Below are positions 54,033-62,498 of a stretch of DNA of 64,000 nucleotides, in pieces; the stretch's first letter is position 1, and the number at the start of each line of letters is the position of its first letter. A model generated the notes under the pieces. That model did no database searches. It was not told the origin of the DNA and was given only the letters and a program-made list of their open reading frames with translations. The position numbers and the translations under genes were made by a program. Where the stretch lies: assembly GCF_027019125.1 (NCBI RefSeq), contig NZ_JALUXE010000027.1, forward strand, positions 310,001 to 374,000. The letters run 5' to 3'. The DNA comes from Roseovarius sp. GTDB lineage: Bacteria; Pseudomonadota; Alphaproteobacteria; Rhodobacterales; Rhodobacteraceae.

Positions 54033-54818
54033 CTAAAGCAGCATCACCCCACGCCGGACGAGATTGAGCCCGGCAATCAGCAGCACCCAGAGCGTGATCT
54101 TGCGAAAGGTGGCCTGATCGAACCGGTCCTGAAGGCGAAAACCGATCCAGATCCCGAGGAGCGCCGGGGCGACCATCGCCGCCGAGAGCGGCAGGGTTTC
54201 GGCGCGCAACACGCCCGATCCGATATGCGAGCCAAGCAGCACCAGCGCGCCAAGACCGTAGATCACGCCCTGCACGCGCATCTGTTCGGTTTTCTCGGTG
54301 CCGCGGGCGATCAGCATGGCGACGGTGGGTGGCCCCCAGATGCCCGAGAGACCGCCAAAGAGACCGGCGAGCGCGCCCATGCCCGCCTCGCCCTTGACCC
54401 CCGGCTCTGGCGGCAGGCGCAGACCGCGCCCGAGCAGGGTAGAGGCGGCGTAGAGCGTGATCAGCGGGCCGATGAAGAGCAGCATCGCGGAGGGCGGCAG
54501 CACCGGGACCAATTGCGCGGCGCAAACCATGACCAGACCGCCCGCAATGAGAAACACCCGGAAACGGGCGACAGAGCCAAGCGCGGCGCGCGGACCCTGG
54601 CGCAGCGCCTGCCACAAGTTGGTGGCCAGTGTCGGCAGGATCAGCCCGGCAAGGGCCAGATCGGGGGGCATCATCGTGCTGAGCCCCGCGATCATGACCG
54701 TGGGCATGGCAAAGCCCACCACGCCCTTGACCATGCCGGCACAGACCGCCACGGTTAAGGCCATGGCCCAACCCCAAAGCGGATTCCAGAGAGGGCTTAT
54801 GTCGAAAAATGCGTCCAT
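54033..54818 (-). CDS. TauE/SafE-family sulfite/anion exporter
   Basis: A 261-aa membrane protein with seven to eight hydrophobic segments and the TauE/SafE pattern (KGVVGFAMPTVM, FGGLSGIWGPPTVAML). Such proteins export sulfite or organosulfur anions; the substrate is not known here. The ATG at 54818 has an AGAGGCG site. The very long open frame continuing to 56546 lies antisense to the dehydrogenase gene and is not coding. Confidence 0.82.
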   Translation of the reverse strand: MDAFFDISPLWNPLWGWAMALTVAVCAGMVKGVVGFAMPTVMIAGLSTMMPPDLALAGLILPTLATNLWQALRQGPRAALGSVARFRVFLIAGGLVMVCAAQLVPVLPPSAMLLFIGPLITLYAASTLLGRGLRLPPEPGVKGEAGMGALAGLFGGLSGIWGPPTVAMLIARGTEKTEQMRVQGVIYGLGALVLLGSHIGSGVLRAETLPLSAAMVAPALLGIWIGFRLQDRFDQATFRKITLWVLLIAGLNLVRRGVMLL

Positions 54819-54983
54819 TTCGCCTCTTATCATGGCGTTTGGGCGGCTGACCATGGCGTTAGTGCTGCGCTGCAAAAAATCAACGCGTAATTTTCGAACA
54901 AAAGCCTGCGACAAAAAGCATAATAGTTGCGCTGCACCTGCATAATGGATAAAAGGCACCAGATCAGGAAAAGGATGCGATTC

Positions 54984-56672
54984 ATGGCACATGACGGACA
55001 GGATCTTGCGATGGCACAACCGATCATTCTGGGCGACCTGCTGGCGCTGACGGGTGTGGCTCTGGCCCCGGCCGAGGCGTTGCTGGAGCGGGCTACGGGG
55101 GCGGTGCGTGCCATGGTGACGGTCGAGGGCCGTGTGTCGGGGGCGGCGATCGAGGCGCATCAGACGGCGGCGCACGGGCTGGCTTGGCTGGCGACCTATG
55201 TCGAATCGCTGCGCCAGATGCAGAACTGGGCGGTGCGGCTCGACGAGAAGGGACAGTTTGGCGAGGTCGAGCAATTGATCCTGCAAATCGCCTATGGGGA
55301 ATACCTGAGCCAGATCGCGGGCGGCATCCAGATGAACCAGGGCGAGATGGTGCGGCTTCAGGATCTGGGCCTGAGCCCGGATGATGCGCATATGCTGATG
55401 GACCCGGCCGCGCAAATGCTGATGCAGGCCGGTAATACCCAAGCGGCGCGGACCCGGTTGGTGGCGTTGATGCAGGAACGTGCCGCCGAGATCACCGTGG
55501 GGCGCACGGGGCTGGATGACGAGCTGGAGATGATCCGCGAGCAGTTCCGCCGCTTTTCCGTCGAGAAGGTCGAGCCGCACGCGCATGAGTGGCATCTCAA
55601 GGATGAGCTGATCCCGATGGAGATCATCGAGGAACTGGCGGAAATGGGTGTCTTCGGCCTGACCATTCCAGAGGAGTTTGGTGGGTTTGGCCTCAGCAAG
55701 GCGTCGATGGTGGTGGTGTCGGAAGAGCTGAGCCGGGGCTATATCGGTGTGGGCTCTCTGGGCACGCGATCCGAGATTGCCGCCGAGTTGATCCTCTGCG
55801 GGGGAACCGATGAACAAAAGGCGCAGTGGCTGCCCAAGCTGGCCAGTGCCGAAATCCTGCCGACGGCGGTCTTTACCGAGCCCAATACCGGATCGGATCT
55901 GGGCAGTCTGCGCACCCGCGCGGTCAAGGACGAGAATGGCGACTGGAAGGTGACGGGCAACAAGACCTGGATCACCCATGCCGCGCGCACCCATGTGATG
56001 ACGCTTCTGGCGCGCACCGTGCCTGACACCACCGATCACCGGGGGCTGTCGATGTTTCTGGCCGAGAAGACGCCGGGCACGGATGAGGCCCCGTTCCCGA
56101 CCCCCGGCATGACCGGCGGCGAGATCGAGGTGTTGGGCTATCGCGGCATGAAGGAATACGAACTTGGCTTCGACAATTTCCATGTGAAGGGTGAGCACCT
56201 GTTGGGCGGCGAAGAGGGCAAGGGATTCAAGCAGTTGATGGAGACCTTTGAATCCGCGCGCATTCAGACCGCCGCGCGGGCCGTGGGGGTGGCGCAATCG
56301 GCGCTCGATGTGGCGATGCGCTATGCGCAGGACCGCAAGCAGTTCGGTCGCGCGCTGATCGAGTTTCCGCGCGTGTCGGGCAAGCTGGCGATGATGGCGG
56401 TCGAAATCATGGTGGCGCGGCAATTGACCTATTTCTCGGCCTGGGAAAAGGATCACGGGCGGCGCTGTGACCTGGAGGCGGGGATGGCCAAGCTGCTGGG
56501 TGCGCGCGTGGCGTGGGCGGCGGCGGATAACGGGTTGCAGATCCATGGTGGCAACGGCTTTGCGCTGGAATACACGATCAGCCGGATTCTCTGCGATGCG
56601 CGGATTTTGAACATCTTTGAGGGGGCGGCCGAGATTCAGGCGCAGGTGATCGCCCGGCGGCTGTTGGGGTGA
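54984..56672 (+). CDS. mcd: (2S)-methylsuccinyl-CoA dehydrogenase
   Basis: A 562-aa flavin dehydrogenase. Residues about 1-165 form an extra N-terminal domain. The acyl-CoA dehydrogenase fold follows, with FTEPNTGSDLGSLRT, KTWITHAART, YAQDRKQFGRALIEFP and the C-terminal IHGGNGFALEYTISRILCDARILNIFEG. The extra domain and this active-site region are marks of Mcd, which oxidises methylsuccinyl-CoA to mesaconyl-CoA in the ethylmalonyl-CoA pathway for acetate assimilation. Other pathway genes are not in the window. A generic acyl-CoA dehydrogenase is the alternative. A later ATG at 55011 is possible. Confidence 0.82.
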   Translation: MAHDGQDLAMAQPIILGDLLALTGVALAPAEALLERATGAVRAMVTVEGRVSGAAIEAHQTAAHGLAWLATYVESLRQMQNWAVRLDEKGQFGEVEQLILQIAYGEYLSQIAGGIQMNQGEMVRLQDLGLSPDDAHMLMDPAAQMLMQAGNTQAARTRLVALMQERAAEITVGRTGLDDELEMIREQFRRFSVEKVEPHAHEWHLKDELIPMEIIEELAEMGVFGLTIPEEFGGFGLSKASMVVVSEELSRGYIGVGSLGTRSEIAAELILCGGTDEQKAQWLPKLASAEILPTAVFTEPNTGSDLGSLRTRAVKDENGDWKVTGNKTWITHAARTHVMTLLARTVPDTTDHRGLSMFLAEKTPGTDEAPFPTPGMTGGEIEVLGYRGMKEYELGFDNFHVKGEHLLGGEEGKGFKQLMETFESARIQTAARAVGVAQSALDVAMRYAQDRKQFGRALIEFPRVSGKLAMMAVEIMVARQLTYFSAWEKDHGRRCDLEAGMAKLLGARVAWAAADNGLQIHGGNGFALEYTISRILCDARILNIFEGAAEIQAQVIARRLLG

Positions 56673-56812
56673 GGATGAGCTGAGATTAGCCGTGATTGAC
56701 TAATTAGTCATCTGTGCCTCAAGGAGCGCGGCGCGGATGATTTATGGAGCACTTTGCGTCTGATCGTGGTCACGTCGCCCCTGCCCCCGTGACGGGGCCT
56801 TCACGTCGCCTC

Positions 56813-56869
56813 GGCGAGGTCCCGGGTCAAGCCCGGGACGGGTGTGGTTTTGATGAGACGCAACACGCC
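56813..56869. repeat. Palindromic intergenic repeat, copy 2
   Basis: The second copy of the 57-bp element at 53976-54032, in the same orientation. It lies between convergent mcd and the SLAC1-type gene. The GTCCCGGG/CCCGGGAC arms are fully conserved, and the five differences lie in the 3' half. Confidence 0.85.
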
Positions 56870-56878
56870 TCGGCCATG

Positions 56879-57841
56879 TCAATCCGGCTGAAAGATCGCA
56901 TCCGCGCGCAGCGCCTTGAGCGTGCGCCACAAGAGCCCGCCAATGATCACGCAGAGGGCACCAAGCAGGGCAAGGCCGATCAGGCGATGCCCCGGTGATC
57001 CTGCCGCCTCGGCATAGGTGAAACTGGCGATGGTGACGCCCGCCATGGGAAAGCTGAGGGCCCAGAAGCTGAGGGAGAACCGCAATTTCAAGAGCCGGGG
57101 CAGTTGCACCGCGACAATCAGCGTAAAGAGATAGGCGCAATTGAGCAGCACATGGGCGAAGGCATCGACCCCGCCCACCAATTGCACCCAGGCGAGAAAG
57201 CCCACCGAGGGCGGCGCGATCAGGATCACGAGCGAGGGTTGCAGGCGTTCGGGCAGGGGATCGTGAAAGATCAGCCGGTTCATCACCAGCGTGAGCAGGA
57301 CAATCCAGAAGATGAGGCCGACACTGGTGAAGAACCAGCTTATTTCCGGGTAGCCGAGCGGCACGCCCCCGATGGCCACGATCACATTGCCCACCGCCGG
57401 GATGAACCATGCCGGTGAGAGGTGGCCGTGTTGAAAGGCGCGCGCGCTGATCCAGCCGCTGACCACCGCGAGGGTGAGGACCAGTTGCATCGGCACGGCG
57501 ATCAGCCACATGACATGGGCGATCGCGGGTGCGGGGGCGAGCATGACGATGGACATCAGCACGAGCGCGATGGAAATCGCCGGGAAGAAGGCGAGTTTCA
57601 CCGGGTGCCGCCATTCGGCGGCGACGGCGGCGGGGTGGCGGATCGCCTTGGCGAGATAGCCGAGCGCCACGGCGGCAAAGACCGCCATGGTCAGCCCATG
57701 CGCGGCCCAGGAGATGGCATGGCCCAGCCCGAGGGCCGCTTCGCCCGCGCGCAGCGCGAGGGTAAAGCCGCAGAGGCCCATCACCACGGTAAAGAGTGTC
57801 ACCGGCACGAATTGCAGGCGGCCTTGGGCCGGGTCGGTCAT
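56879..57841 (-). CDS. SLAC1/TDT-family anion transporter
   Basis: A 320-aa membrane protein with about ten hydrophobic helices, matching the tellurite-resistance/dicarboxylate transporter (TehA, SLAC1) family. Seen are HPVKLAFFPAISI, the GWISARAFQHGHLSPAWFIPAVGN segment and FWALSFPMAGVTIASF. The substrate (a small anion or dicarboxylate) is unknown. It lies 5 bases after the FAH-family gene on the same strand. Confidence 0.82.
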   Translation of the reverse strand: MTDPAQGRLQFVPVTLFTVVMGLCGFTLALRAGEAALGLGHAISWAAHGLTMAVFAAVALGYLAKAIRHPAAVAAEWRHPVKLAFFPAISIALVLMSIVMLAPAPAIAHVMWLIAVPMQLVLTLAVVSGWISARAFQHGHLSPAWFIPAVGNVIVAIGGVPLGYPEISWFFTSVGLIFWIVLLTLVMNRLIFHDPLPERLQPSLVILIAPPSVGFLAWVQLVGGVDAFAHVLLNCAYLFTLIVAVQLPRLLKLRFSLSFWALSFPMAGVTIASFTYAEAAGSPGHRLIGLALLGALCVIIGGLLWRTLKALRADAIFQPD

Positions 57842-57846
57842 CGGGG

Positions 57847-58545
57847 CTACTCTGCGTCGGTGATGGTCAGGTGCAGGGGGCTGAGCCCGTCGATTTCACC
57901 CAGGAGCGTATTGCCGGGTTGCACGGGGCCAACGCCCGCAGGCGTGCCGGTATAGATCAGGTCGCCGGGGGCGAGGTGGTAAAAGCGCGACAGATGCGCG
58001 ATGATTTCGGGCACGGACCAGATCATGTCGGCGAGCGTCGCCTCTTGCACGGTGCGCCCGTCCACCGAGAGGCGGATGCTTTGGTCCGCGATGTCGCCGA
58101 ACTCGGACTTGGGGGTCAGCGGGGCGATGATCGAGGCGTTTTCGAAATCCTTGCCGATGTCCCAGGGGCGGCGCTTTTCCTTGGCCACGCCTTGCAGGTC
58201 GCGGCGGGTGAGGTCGATGCCGCAGGCATAGCCGTAGACCGTATCCATCGCCTCGGCCACGCTGACGCGGAAGGCGGGGGCGCTGAGGGCCACGACGAAT
58301 TCCATCTCGTAGTGGCAATCCGAGGTTTCCAGCGGATAGGGGATGCTGGCGCCACTGAGGCAGAGGGTTTGCGGGGCCTTGTTGAAGTAGAAGGGCGCTT
58401 CGCGGTCCACCTCGTTGCCCATTTCAAGCGCATGGGCGGCGTAGTTGCGCCCGACGCAGAAGATGCGCTGCACCGGATAGCCCAGGTCCGTGCCGGAGAT
58501 CGGCACGAGGGGCGGCTGGGGCAGGTTAAAGAGCGGTTGGGTCAT
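57847..58545 (-). CDS. Fumarylacetoacetate hydrolase family protein
   Basis: A 232-aa enzyme of the FAH superfamily. It shows CVGRNYAAHALEMG, FYFNKAPQTLCLSG, DCHYEMEFVVAL (metal-binding Glu residues), the YTGTPAGVGPV loop and a normal length. Members act as fumarylpyruvate hydrolases, acylpyruvases or oxaloacetate decarboxylases; the sequence alone does not decide. It is probably cotranscribed with the downstream SLAC1-type transporter gene. Confidence 0.85.
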   Translation of the reverse strand: MTQPLFNLPQPPLVPISGTDLGYPVQRIFCVGRNYAAHALEMGNEVDREAPFYFNKAPQTLCLSGASIPYPLETSDCHYEMEFVVALSAPAFRVSVAEAMDTVYGYACGIDLTRRDLQGVAKEKRRPWDIGKDFENASIIAPLTPKSEFGDIADQSIRLSVDGRTVQEATLADMIWSVPEIIAHLSRFYHLAPGDLIYTGTPAGVGPVQPGNTLLGEIDGLSPLHLTITDAE

Positions 58546-58616
58546 CGGGGCCTCCGGGGCAAGCGATTGAATTCGCGCCTCTTATGCGCCCCGATTTGGC
58601 CCTTGTCAAAGCGGGG

Positions 58617-59759
58617 TCAGGCGACGCGGCGGCCCTGTGACCAGACACCGCGCAGCGCCGGTGCGCCGCCACGCAGGCGAAAGCGGATGAGGTCGGCACG
58701 GGCGTCCACAGCCAGTTGACCACGATCCGACAGGCCCACGGCACGGGCGGGATTGGCGGTGACCGTGGCCAGACCGCGCGCCATGTCGCCCCAGCGCGTG
58801 CCCAGTTGCACCGCGCTCAGGAGAAGGGCCGAGGGCACGTAATCGGACGAGAGAATATCGAGGTAGCCCAGATCGGCCAGCTCGGCGGCGGCGACATTGC
58901 CCGAGTGCGAGCCGCCCCGGATGAGATTGGGCGCGCCCATGATGACGCTGATGGTGTGGGCATGGCAGGCGCGCGCGGCCTCGACCGTTGTGGGAAACTC
59001 GGCCAGGCGGATGCCATAGCCGCTGGATACCGCCACCTGTTCGGCGGTCGTGTCGTCATGGCTGGCCAGCACCGCGCCGTAGCGGGCGGCATGGGCCACG
59101 GCGGCGGCCTCGTGGCGGGCGCCATTGGCGGCGCGCAGGGCCTGAAGCTGGGCCACGTGTTCGGCAAATTCCGCGTCCGAGAGCGCGTGTTTGCCCTTCA
59201 CATAGGCTTCGAGCTTTGTCAGGTCGCGGAATTGGCGCTGCCCCGGCGTATGGTCCATCAGGCTGACGATGCCGACGCGGTCCTCGGGGCCGAATTCCTC
59301 CATTTCCTCTTCCAGCGTTTCCGAACAGACCTCGGCGCGCAGGTGCAGGAAATGGCTGATCTTGAGCGCATCCTCGGCGCGCAGGCTGAGAAGCTCGTTG
59401 GCGAGACCGCGCGCATATTTACCGTAGCGCCCGACGCCGGTCGGGATCGAGCCCACGCGCATGGCGTCGAAAACCGTGGTGATGCCCACACTGGCCAATT
59501 CCGCATCATGGGCGAGGATCGCGGCGTTATGCGGCCAGTCGACCTTGGGGCGGGGTTGGATGTGTCGCTCCAGATTGTCGGTATGCAGCTCGATGAGGCC
59601 AGGGGCGAGGTAATCGCCGTCGCAATCGACCGCGCCGGGGGGCAGGGCCGCGCCGCTGTCGATGGCGGTGATCCTGCCACCTTTGAGGTGCAGCGCGCCG
59701 CGGATCACCTCGTTGGGCAGAACAAGGAGGGCATTGGCGAGTATGATGTCTTCTGTCAT
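58617..59759 (-). CDS. phnM: Alpha-D-ribose 1-methylphosphonate 5-triphosphate diphosphatase
   Basis: A 380-aa amidohydrolase-superfamily enzyme of the C-P lyase pathway that releases pyrophosphate from the ribosylated phosphonate. Seen are DYLAPGLIELHTDNLERH, SLMDHTPGQRQFRD, LASHDDTT and SSDYVPSALL. The ATG at 59759 fits the family; a frame opening at 59783 is ignored. It is divergent from the DUF1045 gene and separated from the other phn genes by it. Confidence 0.92.
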   Translation of the reverse strand: MTEDIILANALLVLPNEVIRGALHLKGGRITAIDSGAALPPGAVDCDGDYLAPGLIELHTDNLERHIQPRPKVDWPHNAAILAHDAELASVGITTVFDAMRVGSIPTGVGRYGKYARGLANELLSLRAEDALKISHFLHLRAEVCSETLEEEMEEFGPEDRVGIVSLMDHTPGQRQFRDLTKLEAYVKGKHALSDAEFAEHVAQLQALRAANGARHEAAAVAHAARYGAVLASHDDTTAEQVAVSSGYGIRLAEFPTTVEAARACHAHTISVIMGAPNLIRGGSHSGNVAAAELADLGYLDILSSDYVPSALLLSAVQLGTRWGDMARGLATVTANPARAVGLSDRGQLAVDARADLIRFRLRGGAPALRGVWSQGRRVA

Positions 59760-59809
59760 TGGGATGTCACGCTTTCCTGGCACGTCACGGCAACCCGACG
59801 AGAGAGATC

Positions 59810-60496
59810 ATGGATTTTCACCGCTACGCTGTTTATTTCACGCCCCCCGAGGGGGGCTTTGCCGCGCTTGGTGCGGCGTGGTTGGGATGGGATGCGGCAC
59901 AGGGCCGTGCCGTGGCGCATCCGGATGTTTCGGGCCTGCCCGCGCCCGTGGCCGAGATCACCGAGACCCCGCGCAAATACGGGCTGCATGCGACGATCAA
60001 GCCGCCCTTCGCCCTGGCGGAGGGGCGGGCAGAGGCCGGTTTGATCGCGGCCTTCGAGCGGTTCTGCGCAGGCGAGGCGGCGGTCACGCTGGAGGGGCTG
60101 CAGATCGCGGCGCTGGGCCGGTTTCTGGCGCTGGTGCCGGTGGGGGATCAGGGCGCATTGCACGCCCTGGCCGCGCGGGCCGTGGCGGCGTTCGAGCCGT
60201 GGCGCGCGCCCCTGAGCGAGGCGCAAGTGGCGCGGCGACGGGCGGGGGGGCTGACCCCCGCGCAAGACGCGCTCTTGCTGCGCTGGGGCTATCCCTATGT
60301 GATGGAGGAATTCCGCTTTCACATCACGCTCACGGGCAAGCGGCCCAAGGGCGAATTGCCGGGGATCACGGCGGCGCTGGAGGGGCTGTTGCTGCCCGTG
60401 CTGCCGCGCCCCTATGAAATCGACGCGCTGTCGCTGATGGGCGAGGATGCGGCGGGGCGGTTTCATCTGATCCACCGTCAGACCCTCACCGCATAA
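59810..60496 (+). CDS. DUF1045 phosphonate-operon protein (2H phosphoesterase-like)
   Basis: A 228-aa protein of the DUF1045 family often found in phn loci. Two HxT motifs spaced across the protein (HATIKPP near residue 61 and HITLTG near residue 169) mark the 2H phosphoesterase fold. It probably acts on a cyclic or ribosyl phosphate intermediate; this is inferred from family and context. Its last 19 bases overlap convergent phnN. The start shares its promoter region with phnM. Confidence 0.85.
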   Translation: MDFHRYAVYFTPPEGGFAALGAAWLGWDAAQGRAVAHPDVSGLPAPVAEITETPRKYGLHATIKPPFALAEGRAEAGLIAAFERFCAGEAAVTLEGLQIAALGRFLALVPVGDQGALHALAARAVAAFEPWRAPLSEAQVARRRAGGLTPAQDALLLRWGYPYVMEEFRFHITLTGKRPKGELPGITAALEGLLLPVLPRPYEIDALSLMGEDAAGRFHLIHRQTLTA

Positions 60497-61026
60497 ATGG
60501 ATTTGAGCGCCGACTTGGTCAGTCGGGGCAGGGGCGCGTCGGTGTCGAGGGTCACGATCGGGCCGACCCCCTCGGGCAGGGCCAGATCGGCGCCGGTCAG
60601 GCGTTCGGCGATGTCCTGTGGGGTTTCGCGCCCGCGCGCGGCAAGGCGGGCGGCCAGAACCTGCGGCGTGGCGGTCAGGTGCAGGATGACGAAGGGCTGA
60701 AACCTCGCCTGCGCCTGCTCCAGGACGCCGCGCGAGAGGTTCACGAGCAGGTCGCGCCCCGCCGCCAGATCAAGACAGATGCCCACCGGCACACCGTAGC
60801 GCAGCCCGTGCGCCCGCCAGTGGAGCGAGAAGCCCCCTTCCTTGAGGCGGGCGTCGAATTCGGTCTCGCTTACTGCCTCGTGGCCTTCGCCCTCGGGGTC
60901 GGGGGCGCGGGTGATGACACGGCGCACGCGGCGCAGGCCGGGACGCTCTGCGATCATGGCGCGCATCAGCGTGTCCTTGCCCACGCCCGAGGGGCCGACC
61001 ACGGCGATGAGGCGGCCGCGCGTCAT
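60478..61026 (-). CDS. phnN: Ribose 1,5-bisphosphate phosphokinase
   Basis: A 182-aa P-loop kinase (GPSGVGKDTL, residues 11-20) of the guanylate-kinase fold that makes PRPP from ribose 1,5-bisphosphate at the end of the C-P lyase route. RVITRAPDPEGEGHEAV is the family's substrate-binding stretch. It overlaps phnL by 4 bases upstream and DUF1045 by 19 bases tail-to-tail. Confidence 0.9.
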   Translation of the reverse strand: MTRGRLIAVVGPSGVGKDTLMRAMIAERPGLRRVRRVITRAPDPEGEGHEAVSETEFDARLKEGGFSLHWRAHGLRYGVPVGICLDLAAGRDLLVNLSRGVLEQAQARFQPFVILHLTATPQVLAARLAARGRETPQDIAERLTGADLALPEGVGPIVTLDTDAPLPRLTKSALKSIYAVRV

Positions 61027-61706
61027 GCCGCGCGCGCCGGGGTAAAGGCGGTCACGTCCACCTCTCGGTCGCAGACGCGGGCGCGGGCGGCCTCGTCGTG
61101 GAAGATGCCGATGATCGCCGCGCCACGCGCCTTGGCCTCTTCGATCAGGGTCAGCACCACCTCGCGGTTGGTGGCGTCAAGGCTTGCGGTGGGCTCATCG
61201 AGCAGGAGCGCGGGAAAGGCATGGGCAAAGCCGCGCGCGATGTTGACGCGCTGTTGCTCGCCGCCCGAAAAGGTCGTGGGGCTGAGCGACCAGAGCCGTT
61301 CGGGGATGTTGAGGCGCGCGAGCAGCGCCTCGGCGCGCGCGAGGGCCGCCTCGCGTGGGGTGCCAAGGATCAGGAGCGGTTCGGCCACCACGTCGCGGGT
61401 GGGCACGCGCGGGACGACGCGCAGGAACTGGCTGACATAGCCCAGGGTATGACGGCGCAACTGGATGATGTCGCGCGGCGCGGCGCGGGCGACATCGGTC
61501 TCACCCACGAGGATGCGGCCCGCATTGGCGCGGTAGTTGCCATAGATCATCCGCATCAGGGTGGATTTGCCCGCGCCGGAAGAGCCGGTCAGCGCCACGC
61601 AGTCGCCGGGGCCGACGTGCAGATGTGCGCCCGCCATCACCGGGATGACCGCGCCGCCCTGATTGTGCAGGGTGAAGCTCTTGCTCAGGTTTTCGATCTC
61701 GATCAT
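61023..61706 (-). CDS. phnL: C-P lyase ABC-type subunit PhnL
   Basis: A 227-aa ABC ATPase-like protein of the C-P lyase system. Walker A is GSSGAGKST, the signature is FSGGEQQRVNIARG, and Walker B LLLDEPTASLD follows. PhnL is required with PhnGHIJ for making the phosphonate ribose triphosphate. The ATG at 61706 has an AAGGGACG site; an ATG 18 bases upstream is an alternative. Confidence 0.9.
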   Translation of the reverse strand: MIEIENLSKSFTLHNQGGAVIPVMAGAHLHVGPGDCVALTGSSGAGKSTLMRMIYGNYRANAGRILVGETDVARAAPRDIIQLRRHTLGYVSQFLRVVPRVPTRDVVAEPLLILGTPREAALARAEALLARLNIPERLWSLSPTTFSGGEQQRVNIARGFAHAFPALLLDEPTASLDATNREVVLTLIEEAKARGAAIIGIFHDEAARARVCDREVDVTAFTPARAA

Positions 61707-61727
61707 GGCTTGCGTCCCTTTCATCGG

Positions 61728-62498
61728 TCAGACCTGCAACACGCTGGAGACAAGCAATTGCGTGTAGCCGTGTTGCGGATCGTCGAGCACCTGATCGGTC
61801 AGCCCGTCCTCGACCACGCGGCCATCCTTCATCACCATCAGCCGGTCGGCGAGCAGGCGCACGACGGCCAGATCATGCGTGACGATAATGGCCGAGAGGC
61901 CCATTTCGCGCACAAGCCCGCGCAGGAGATCGAGAAGCCGCGCCTGAACACTGACATCAAGCCCGCCGGTCGGTTCGTCCATGAACACAAGGCGCGGGCC
62001 GGTCACGAGGTTGCGGGCGATTTGCAGGCGCTGCTGCATGCCGCCTGAAAACGCCTGCGGTTTGTCATCGACACGATCGGCGGCAATCTCGACCCGGCCA
62101 AGCCAATCAATCGCCTGTTCGCGGATATGCCCGTAATGCCGCGCGCCCACGGCCATCAGCCGCTCGCCCACATTGCCGCCTGCACTTACCCCCATGCGCA
62201 GCCCGTCGCGGGCATGTTGATGGACAAAGGCCCAATCGGTGCGCATGAGCATCCGGCGTTCGGGTTCGGACATGGTGAGCGTGTCGCGCGGACCCTGGCC
62301 GCGCGTGTCAAAGATCACCTCGCCCCGGTCTGGGGGCAGATGCCCGGCAAGGCAGGACAGAAGCGTGGATTTGCCTGAGCCGCTTTCGCCCACGATGCCC
62401 ATCACCTCGCCGGGCCAGAGATCGAAACTGACGCCTTCGCAGCCGCGGCGGGGGCCGTAGAACTTGGCAAGATCGTGAACCTGCAAGAGGGGGGTCAT
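61728..62498 (-). CDS. phnK: C-P lyase ABC-type subunit PhnK
   Basis: A 256-aa ABC ATPase-like subunit known to bind the PhnGHIJ core. The motifs GESGSGKST, FSGGMQQRLQIARN and VFMDEPTGGLDVS are intact. It overlaps phnJ by 4 bases and precedes phnL by 21 bases, which is the canonical order. Confidence 0.93.
   Translation of the reverse strand: MTPLLQVHDLAKFYGPRRGCEGVSFDLWPGEVMGIVGESGSGKSTLLSCLAGHLPPDRGEVIFDTRGQGPRDTLTMSEPERRMLMRTDWAFVHQHARDGLRMGVSAGGNVGERLMAVGARHYGHIREQAIDWLGRVEIAADRVDDKPQAFSGGMQQRLQIARNLVTGPRLVFMDEPTGGLDVSVQARLLDLLRGLVREMGLSAIIVTHDLAVVRLLADRLMVMKDGRVVEDGLTDQVLDDPQHGYTQLLVSSVLQV

Noticed and set aside
54819..56546. Minus-strand open frame extending the TauE/SafE gene by about 570 codons
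   Set aside because: It lies antisense to mcd, has no similarity to membrane proteins, and the gene has a good start at 54818.
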